In this document: positions 22,784 to 29,944 of the stretch, in pieces | Numbering within the stretch: the stretch's first letter is position 1 | Layout: every line of letters starts with the position of its first letter | Source of the DNA: Silene noctiflora | Taxonomy: Eukaryota; Streptophyta; Magnoliopsida; Caryophyllales; Caryophyllaceae | Length of the DNA stretch: 29,944 bases | Direction of reading: 5' to 3' | Assembly (NCBI GenBank): GCA_009801015.1 | Contig: VHZZ01002658.1 | Span: forward strand, 51,002 to 80,945 | Made by a program: the position numbers and the translations under genes | The notes under the pieces: model-generated | What the model saw: only the letters and a program-made list of their open reading frames with translations | The model's database searches: none | What the model was told of the DNA's origin: nothing

Positions 22784-22909
22784 ACGTGAGACGGTCTAAT
22801 ACTGTGAAACGGTCCGATAATGTAAAAAAGACAACTCATTTATCATCGATAAATGAATGTTTTTTCACACAGAAGTAGACCGTTTCATGGTGTAGACCGT
22901 CTTACCCTA
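22784..22909. mobile_element. Palindromic MITE in the promoter of the dioxygenase-like gene
   Basis: Almost entirely inverted repeat. Left GTGAGACGGTCTAATACTGT then GAAACGGTC; right (complement) GTAAGACGGTCTACACCAT then GAAACGGTC. The centre is ATTTATCATCGATAAATGAA. It ends about 96 bp before the start codon at 23006, so it lies at or just upstream of the core promoter. Target duplication is unclear (possibly TA). Related GAGAC.GTCT phrases occur at 8510 and 14550. Confidence 0.8.
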
Positions 22910-22922
22910 TAATTTGCCTATT

Positions 22923-22936
22923 TCATATATAATAAA
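22923..22936 (+). promoter_or_regulatory. Putative TATA box of the dioxygenase-like gene
   Basis: The text CATATATAATAAAC lies about 75 bases before the start codon and just downstream of the MITE at 22784-22909. Transcription would start near 22955. Motif and spacing only. Confidence 0.4.
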
Positions 22937-23005
22937 CCTACAGGCTACACCTACAAGTCTATAATTACAACTTTAATCTAGCTTAACTTCAGATATTTTT
23001 CATTA

Positions 23006-25479
23006 ATGAAAATGTCATCAACAATTTGCTCTTCACCTCAAATGTTCCTACACGAACAAGATTATAATCTCATAAAAGACGAATCTGAGCAGATCATCCT
23101 CGATTTCCGAGCCCCGCCACCTTCCCCAACCGGCACAAGCCGCCGCACTTCTTCAGTGACAAACGACGGCGTATTGGCAGAGTTCTTGGAAAGCTCTCTT
23201 AGGGTTCCTGACCTCATTTTACCCAATAGAATATTTCCTAGACAAAAATCCTTCAAAGAAATTCCAGTCATTGATTTTCAAGGGATTACAAATTCCTCTG
23301 TTTCGAAAATTAGCGAATGTTTTGAAGAGCTAGGATGTTTTCAGCTGATCAATCATGGTATTTCACCGGAGTTGATTAAGTCGGTGGCAAGGCGAGCATC
23401 GAGGATTTTCCGACTGTCATCGGAGAGGAAGAGGATGGCGGCAAGGTCGCCGGAGTTGCCGTTAGGGTTTGAGGAAGTGATTGAGGATGTGGACGATGTT
23501 ATTGGTGAATTGAGTGAAGAGTTTGTTTGGAGTAGAAGTAATGGTTTGAAGGTAAAAATGGAGGGAATTTGGCCTCTTAAGTATTCAAAATTCAGGTAAT
23601 TAACGGTAACTTCCTCTATTTTGCATATATTTTATCATTTTCTTCTTAAAATTATATCGACTTAGTATTTATTCCGTCACTTAGTTTACTTAACCACTAA
23701 GGTTATTAAAAAATTGAATCAAATTCAATTCATCCCGATAATGTTATTTGTCATGTCTTGTATGTTCATTTTGCCACTTAGTTAACTTAACCAGTAAGGT
23801 TATTAAAAAATTGAATCCAATTTAATTCATCCTGATAATGTTTTTTGTCTTGTCCGTGTATGTTCATTTTACCACTTAGTTAGTTTAACAAGTAAGGTTA
23901 TTAAGACAATTGAATCCAATTCAGTTCATCCCGATAATGTTGTTTGTCATGTCGTGTTCACAACATTATTGATTATTTGATTCAAATACACTTTGATGCG
24001 GAAAGATTGATTTCTTTGGTGTAAAGTGAGCCACAAGTTTGATTTTAATGCTGATGGGGTTAATTTGAAGTTTTGAAATTCAAACCCTGGTTATGAGTAC
24101 CATATTCAGTGATTTTACTAACTAAACTAGTTGATATTATCTGCATGATTGATGTTTATTAACACGGTATCACAAAAATCGTTGCAGTACAAAAATGGAG
24201 AGCTTAGAAAGAGCAATTGAGAAGGTAGCTAAGGACATAATGAAGATGATTATGGTGAATAATCAAGAAGATGAAAGTGCAATTAGCAAAATGGAACATG
24301 AGAAAGATGGTAATATATGTCACATATACAAGCATCCTCATGATATACCAATTGATCAATGCATGAGCTCGCTACGATGCGATGTGATAAGGATGATGAT
24401 TAGAGGAAGTGATTACTCTCATGCATTGTCATTGCATCTTTGTGACGGTTCGTCGGAATTTCATGTCTACTCAAAGAAAGGATGGACTTCTTTCATTCCG
24501 ATTGCTAATGCTTTGGTTGTCACTTGTGGTGATCAAATTCAGGTAACTTTCTAACCCGGCCTGTATATAGTACTTCGTATGTTGTTCGACATTATCCCGT
24601 TGAGTTAATAGTATCGGATTATGTTGGTGGCTAGTAAAGGAGGTCAGATGTGCACATTAATACTCTTGTTATTGAACTGTCGACATATCATTTAATTTTG
24701 ACGGTCTATAATGAAATTTTCGGTGAAATGATGTTAACCTTTTTACTTTACTATGTCATATTTCGAAGCCAAAACTGTGTTTCACAATAGCTCATTTAGA
24801 AGAAAAGTAAGCTGAAATGAGCTGACCGAAAATAGAACATTGCTTTGGGTCCCTTTAGAGAACAAGATTCTAAAGTTGCATGCTTAAACATTGATGTTAT
24901 TCACATCATGCCTAACAAAATTTAATCAAAGAATTCCTCTGTGTCTATTAGAATCATTACATTCATCTTTTGATTTGATTTTAAGCTGTCACACATTTCT
25001 AAGCATTACTTTAGATTGGAGATCTAGAGTATACAATCATTTCAATTACAACTTTTATGGACTAAATATTCGATAAATTATCCTCGTTTTCAAACACACG
25101 AGCTGAAATAGAAGGAACTTAACGCTATCTTTTATCCCTAGATCTAAAATAACGTGAGTCTACTCCGTATAACAATTCAAACCCGAATTTGATCACCTGT
25201 AACTATAACGACTATTCGACTAATTATTTTGGTTTGGTCATGTAGGCACGGAGTGGTGGACGATACAAGCATGTGATAGGAAAGCCAATATACACAACCA
25301 AAAATAAAGATTCCATATCAATGGCTTTTCATTTCTCATCTCAAAGAGATTCCACCATAAACAAGAATCATCAACAATTGGAGAATCCAAGAATAATTTC
25401 ACTACGTGATCAAGCTCTATTTGCATTATTTTTAACAATTGCATCCCAAATTTTGCTTCATATTTACAACACATTTTAA
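23006..25479 (+). CDS. 2-oxoglutarate/Fe(II) dioxygenase-like protein with altered active site and C-terminal hydrophobic tail
   Basis: Three exons, 23006-23595, 24188-24542 and 25246-25479, with GT-AG introns and matching phases, give 392 residues, close to the usual 320-390 of plant 2OGDs. The N-terminal DIOX_N part has IPVIDFQGI followed by CFEELGCFQLINHGI, the family hallmark. The C-terminal core has HLCDGSSEFHVYSKKGW (from H280), then ALVVTCGDQIQ and GGRYKHV (H324). In active enzymes the first part is HxD, and an Arg two residues before a Ser (RxS) holds 2-oxoglutarate. Here the spacing is HxxD with a short loop, and the Arg position is Ser338 (SISMAF). The last 20 residues (ALFALFLTIASQILLHIYNT) are hydrophobic, as in a tail anchor. 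The start could also be the second ATG at 23012. Substrate unknown; activity is doubtful unless the metal site is rebuilt. The genomic copy looks whole. Confidence 0.88.
23678..23963. repeat. 97-bp minisatellite, about three copies, in intron 1 of the dioxygenase-like gene
   Basis: Units at 23678-23774, 23775-23872 and 23873-23963 (last one partial) all begin CACTTAGTT. They share TAAGGTTATTAA, ATTGAATC.AATT, TTCATCC.GATAATGTT and TTTGTC.TGTC in order. The copies differ by scattered substitutions and short length changes. The array occupies half of the 592-bp intron. Confidence 0.9.
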
Positions 25480-26125
25480 CATTCATGCATATATATATAT
25501 ACACCATTGTAAGTAATTTTAATTGTGAATCCTCATAATTTAATTTTTGCTCATGGACCATGGTGGTCTAGCTACAAGGGTCATTGTCCGGCCCGTTATT
25601 TTTTACTTCGTATTTGTTTTTTGTGTGCGATTTTGTGAAATTAAGTACGTGTGAATTATATTTTGATAAGATGTCAAAACATTTTCACGTCTATTTGTGT
25701 TTAAGAAGATTATTGTTACGAATATTTTTATAAATCAATTTAACATTATGCATTTTATTTATAGTTATGATTTTATTATTCTCGTATTAAGATCAAACTA
25801 GAAGGCTGAGCTTATTTTGAACGATCAAACAATTTCTTTTTCTCGAAACACAAATATTCTCAAAAATTTCACGTACACAACGTATAATGAACATATCCAT
25901 GAGTATATATCAAAAGAAAATGAACAAGAAAAAGAAAGTAGTTTTTCATATATGGTAGTCGTATAATATCTCTGTATACAACCTTATATGACGAGGGATG
26001 ATATTAACTTATTTTACGAAGTATATATATAGTACTTCGAACTTTAATTTGTATTAGTATATTAGTTTGTGATATTATTTGTAACCCTCGATCATTATTA
26101 AGCACCAAGAAAAGCAATAGATGCT
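25480..26125. other. Intergenic space between convergent genes
   Basis: Separates the dioxygenase-like gene (plus) from the jasmonate-induced-protein-like gene (minus), so both 3' UTRs should lie here. It holds a short AT microsatellite near 25488-25502 and AT-rich DNA. No further gene is seen. Confidence 0.6.
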
Positions 26126-26757
26126 TTAATTGGAAAACCTAACCAACAAGATGGTTCTACCAGAATCGGGTCGGATCTCAGCACTAGCTTTTCCATGAAA
26201 AACCGGATCCTCATATTCACTTACGGATCCAGATGCTCCAAGCTTCACGTCGACCACATTCCAATCAGTTGGTCCGGATCCTATTGGCCCGGCTTCTACA
26301 TAAACCTGTAATAAAAATGGAATTTTAGTCAAAAGAAATAGACTTGGTCAAATAAGCTAATTGAAACTTAAAACGCGCTGCCTATTTGTAGACATTTGAT
26401 TACCTTGTTGTTGACAGAGTCAAAAGCAACAAGCCATTTGCGAGCAGTGGAATCTTTACCATCAGCGTAGACAACTCCGCCTTTGGAGCCAATAGGGAGG
26501 GGAGCTCCATGGCTGAAATATGTCGGTTGTCCGCGTTTGTTAGGGTAAATGACATCCGGGTACGAATAAACCGAACCTTGGGACCAATTATATTCTTCAA
26601 GGAGGAGCAAGTCCTTCCAATCCTTGTGGTTTTGCCATGCCAAACCCCATGTTCTTGTACCGTCGCCTTCGAAAGTAGCTTTCTCCACAACACCCTTAAT
26701 CAGGATATCCGCTGCAAGTCTCTCTTCCTCGCTAAGTTGCATTGTTGTTGCACCCAT
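26126..26757 (-). CDS. 23-kDa jasmonate-induced protein-like (tentative), N-terminus probably incomplete
   Basis: Two exons on the minus strand, 26757-26404 and 26305-26126, with GT-AG intron and phase 0 junction, give 177 residues. The order EEERLAADILIK (10-21), two W-rich stretches (W37, W41, W47), YNWSQGSVYSYP (56-67), FSHGAPLPIGSKGGVVYADG (81-100), KWLVAFD and then VYVEAGPIG...DWN resembles the 23-kDa jasmonate-induced protein family as I remember it from Caryophyllales and barley: a soluble protein of unclear function, induced by jasmonate or stress. Family members are usually longer (about 200+ residues). An AG acceptor at 26776-26775 keeps the frame open upstream of this ATG (GG-TTA-ACC-AAG), so an earlier exon is likely but was not found. 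No signal peptide or membrane segment is visible. The coding call is firm, the family name less so. Confidence 0.65.
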
Positions 26758-26774
26758 CTTATGCTTGGTTAACC

Positions 26775-27083
26775 CTGTTTCAAATACAGAGTATCATAAG
26801 GGTTGCATTGGATTAGAGTCATTACAACTATTGTGCGGTCCGGGCCGGGTTTGGATAAATACGAGTTGTGTTATAGGGGTCAAAGTTAGTTTATAACGTC
26901 TTTTAATTTACCTTTTCACTATACTCCGTATTCACTAAGCATATTAATTTGTTTTGGAGTAAAAATCGGATACCATTTTGATAATCATCTCATTTTCCAT
27001 TTTTAAATATTAATATTTTAATACGGAGTAATATGTTTTCAGAATAATCAATGTTTTTATATGTTGTAAATTTGTAATATAAG
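26775..27083. other. Upstream flank or first intron of the jasmonate-induced-protein-like gene
   Basis: Contains a plausible splice acceptor at its left edge (minus strand), two TACTCCGTA/TACGGAGTA nonamers (26922-26930, 27022-27030) and AT-rich text. No convincing first exon is seen on the minus strand. Confidence 0.4.
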
Positions 27084-27375
27084 TAGAGATGGCCATAAGC
27101 ACGGGCTGACCCGGCCCGACCTGACCGGTTTAGCCCCCTAGCAAATAGCCCGGCCCGACCCGGCCAGACCCGCCCCCTCTCTGGCCTAGCCCAGGTCACA
27201 ATACCCAGACCCCACCCGTCTCTGACTCGCCCCCAGCCCGGCCTCCCCCTTGGCTCGGGCCAGACACAATCCCAGCTCGGCCAAGCCCGCCCTCCCCCCC
27301 TGGCTTGGCCCGGGTCTGACCAGAAGAGCCCGGCCCGCCCCCTGGCTAGTCCGGCCCGACCTGATGCCACCTCTA
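27084..27375. mobile_element. GC-rich hAT-like MITE with near-perfect 8-bp target duplication
   Basis: Ends TAGAGATGGCCAT and (complement) TAGAGGTGGCAT form the inverted repeat. The flanking 8-mers AATATAAG (27076-27083) and AATATACG (27376-27383) match at seven of eight bases. The interior is a GC-rich string of CCCGGCCCGACC-type units, in sharp contrast to the AT-rich surroundings. Open frames crossing it on both strands are by-products of the repeat and not genes. Confidence 0.8.
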
Positions 27376-27611
27376 AATATACGGAGCTTTGACCAATTGG
27401 GTCGAACAAGACGAGTCAAGTTTTACCATAAAATTGTATCTGACTGGGTAGGTAGTAGTGACGGTTTCAGGATTTAATCGGTTGGCGTGCATAAAAATAA
27501 AAAATCATGGTAATGAAGGATCAAATGTTTTGACAATGAAAAAACGGTTCAAACAAAAAATATTTAGATGGATCCATGCAAATTATACAAAATAAAAATG
27601 GTTAAAAAAAG

Positions 27612-27756
27612 CGGACTATCTTGCTTGTGACGGTTACAAACTTGTCACCTGTCACAATTCCGTCCCACTTGCCTTCTCACTTGTTTTTCCACTTGCTCTG
27701 TATGAGAACTCACAAGCTTCTGACGGAATAGTGTCGTTATAAATAAGAATTTGTGG
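27612..27756. mobile_element. Decayed MITE of the CTTGTGACGG Mutator-like family
   Basis: The left arm CGGACTATCTTGCTTGTGAC and the right arm (complement) CCACAAATTCTTATTTATAAC are imperfect inverted repeats. GTCACAATTCCGTC and ACAAGCTTCTGACGG phrases parallel the arms of the 16284 element. AAAAAAAG at 27604-27611 and 27757-27764 may be the target duplication, but is low-complexity. 145 bp, non-coding. Confidence 0.5.
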
Positions 27757-27764
27757 AAAAAAAG

Positions 27765-29380
27765 GGTGAGACAAGTAGATGATTTACCTTACTAGTTACG
27801 GAGTACTTTACGAGCCGTCACTAAATCACTGTCGGAAAAATGCTGCTTGCGGTGCTTATTAAATAGCGAGTTCGATCTCTCTATATATAGCAAATACATA
27901 GACACTGGGTTAATATTCTATACAAAAAGAAGAAAATTAGTGGTGATCGAATTTATTCTGCATTTCTTATATCTTATATCTTATCTCATATAAAAAGAGA
28001 ATAGGGGGATTGGCATATTTTGACACTGCTCTTGCCCTTTGACTCTATCATTATTTACGATCAAAGTCATTTTAGTGTTATTTTCCCTATTTTATTATGT
28101 TCGATGCCTTCCACCGCCTGCAACTTCTTATTCTATCTTTTACCCAATGCCTATCCATCTCTTACCCAAAAAATTCTCCATCATTCTTTATCCTTTTCAT
28201 ACTCCAAAGTAATTCTTTATCTTTTTCATATTCCATAAAGTAAGAAAAGGATGCAATAAACAGCATCATATACTATGGTGTTTGCTGTTACTGTTTCTTG
28301 AAACGGTGTCGAAAACTAAGTGTTCTTATAGGGATGATGGAAGAAGAGGTCCTCATTATTATTACAGGGGTCGTTCTATGTTTTCGACANCATTTTCGTC
28401 ATTGTTGTCCAGTAAACACGTTGCCCTATACAGGAAGAACAATAGAAAAAGCAGTATTAGTGTTTATTCGGTCAGAATCATAGATTGAATTGCCTTTGTT
28501 GTGCAATTCTTTATCCTCGTGGAAACCATTTTACACTACTGCTTCACTTTCTTCTTAACTTTGTCGGAAATTCAGAACCCATGATCGCCTACCACNGTTA
28601 GAGAACCCATCAATTTTGTGCGATTGTTTGGACCATTTTAAAATGAAGGTAAATGAAGTAGGCTCATCCTCTTTTAATAACATAGTAGTCTTTGACTTGT
28701 GTAACTGACCATTAATTTTTTTTCTTATAATGAACACCAAGTGTCTGATTAATTGTCACAGAGAAACGACATTNTTGNTATCTTACTGACTATGGATTGT
28801 CGATTATTTATGTACATGTATATTACTACCCTTTCATGTTAAAACCCTTAATGCGTCGAATTCTTTTCCTTCCATTTTTAGAGATTGAATTTGAGCTTTG
28901 ATCTTAATTCACAGAGCATTTACTGTTAGAAACAAACTACAGTAAATGAGAATTAAAACTTATCTCGACTGATAAACCGCGCCGTGGCCACGAAACCACT
29001 GACCTAAAAACCAATTTCGCCAAGCCACAGGTGCATAGCTTCAGAGGGCGGTCGGTCTCCAGGCTTCACGGTGCCNATTAAACTGGTGCANTCCAATTTG
29101 ATCGGATAGGGAGCTCAGTGATACAAACCCCAGAATATTATTGTTTTTGCTAGAATTAAGATCGATTAATTTTTGTGTGTCCATGAAATGAAGTTTCAAG
29201 AAGCTTTTATACTGTAATTATCCTTTGTAAAAAAGGAAAACTAGAGATTTTGGGGAGAAGATTAAGGAATAATTGATTTGGGGAGAAGAATGGGGAATAA
29301 GGATTCTAATCCCAGCAAATAAGCTAAAGAAAGGAAGGATGTAAATAAAAGAGGAAATTTACCATATGCTCAATAATTGA
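27765..29380. other. Unassigned stretch with ambiguous bases
   Basis: Six n positions (28390, 28596, 28774, 28778, 29076, 29092) mark weak assembly. Short open frames at 28020-28238 and 28282-28488 show no recognisable domain, and the second crosses an n. One TACGGAGTA nonamer lies at 27797-27805. I see no RNA gene and no clear element boundaries. Confidence 0.4.
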
Positions 29381-29389
29381 GCCGTTAAA

Positions 29390-29944
29390 ATTATTCCCAA
29401 GTCAACATTTGGGTTATATTCCAACAATCTCCACCTAACACACAAGTTGTAATACGAGATAAGCAAGAACATTTCTGGGTGTATCAAAAGAGAATTTTGA
29501 GATGTCAATGTCTTGTGGACTTGAATTGATCATCAAGTCTACATGATATCGGTTCACTTACTGTCGGGTACTCAATGTTTGAACCCATACAAGTAGTTGT
29601 ACAACCTACCATCAGCAAACTTCTCCTCCTTTATTTACTGAGCTTTTCCCTGCGAGTAACAGTAGTGCTTTATCGGCCATACACTCTTTTTCCTGGATTT
29701 TTGTCGGTGCTCTAGGAAATGTGCTCACAATTCCATAAAAGGCGGCCCCACCTTTACACCGATATAGGTGAATCCACCAAGTATGCTGCCACATACCACC
29801 CTATGGGGCTTTGGACTCATTAAGAGTTAAACTCAACCTCATTTTTATCTCTCGGCAGTTTGCACTTATCGAAAATAAATGAAATGAAAATTGTTGTCAA
29901 TTTATTAAGTGCAATCATTCTAGTTCCACCATGACTTTGTTTGA
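29390..29944. repeat. Possible fragment of a Copia-like LTR element
   Basis: The phrase CCAACAATCTCCACCTAAC near 29421-29439, followed by pyrimidine-rich untranslated-looking text, resembles LTR or untranslated regions of plant Ty1/copia elements as I remember them. It runs off the window edge, and no partner LTR or protein domain is visible. If correct it is an old partial copy. Confidence 0.25.

Noticed and set aside
26990-27477. Long open frames on both strands through GC-rich sequence (minus 26990-27409, plus 27250-27477)
   Set aside because: They are created by the CCCGGCCCGACC repeats of the hAT MITE at 27084-27375. The products are Gly/Arg/Ala- or Pro/Arg-rich with no domain, and they run over the element's ends.
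28020-28488. Open frames 28020-28238 and 28282-28488 as a possible gene
   Set aside because: Low-complexity hydrophobic translation without a domain, and one frame crosses an ambiguous base. No supporting splice model.

Overview
The window looks like nuclear DNA of a dicot plant. It is AT-rich, its genes are intron-rich with GT-AG introns, and intergenic and intronic DNA is full of small non-autonomous DNA transposons (hAT-like, Mutator-like and Stowaway MITEs). A repeated TACTCCGTA/TACGGAGTA nonamer, the MITE families and a protein resembling the 23-kDa jasmonate-induced family suggest Caryophyllales, but this placement is inference. Ambiguous bases (n) occur only between 28390 and 29092, so assembly quality is lower at the right end.

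Three protein genes can be supported. (1) 1919-11789, minus strand: a complete 21-exon full-size ABCG (PDR) transporter of the ABCG36/PDR8 type. My splice model joins in frame throughout and gives 1480 residues, with both nucleotide-binding domains intact. (2) 23006-25479, plus strand: a three-exon gene for a 392-residue relative of the 2-oxoglutarate/Fe(II) dioxygenases. Its metal and co-substrate motifs are altered and it has a hydrophobic C-terminal tail. (3) 26126-26757, minus strand: a two-exon gene tentatively called a 23-kDa jasmonate-induced-protein-like gene, probably lacking an upstream exon in this model.

Layout: 1-1918 is repeat-rich DNA downstream of the ABCG gene, with a possible LTR fragment. 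1919-11789 is the ABCG gene, with a hAT MITE in intron 7 and a Stowaway MITE in intron 2. 11790-12700 is its promoter, with a diverged tandem duplication of about 260 bp. 12700-22780 is gene-free and holds at least eight small TIR elements, one nested in another. 22784-22909 is a palindromic MITE immediately upstream of the dioxygenase-like gene, whose first intron carries a 97-bp minisatellite. 26758-29944 holds a GC-rich hAT MITE, a Mutator-like MITE and unassigned sequence, ending in a possible Copia-like fragment.

The three genes show no operon-like or clear pathway link. ABCG36-type transporters and jasmonate-induced proteins are both associated with plant defence, but nothing here shows co-regulation. 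I found no strong candidate for an entirely new system. The most notable items are the dioxygenase-like protein with altered active site and membrane tail, the stop-free in-frame ABCG intron, and the clean nested and TSD-bounded MITEs.
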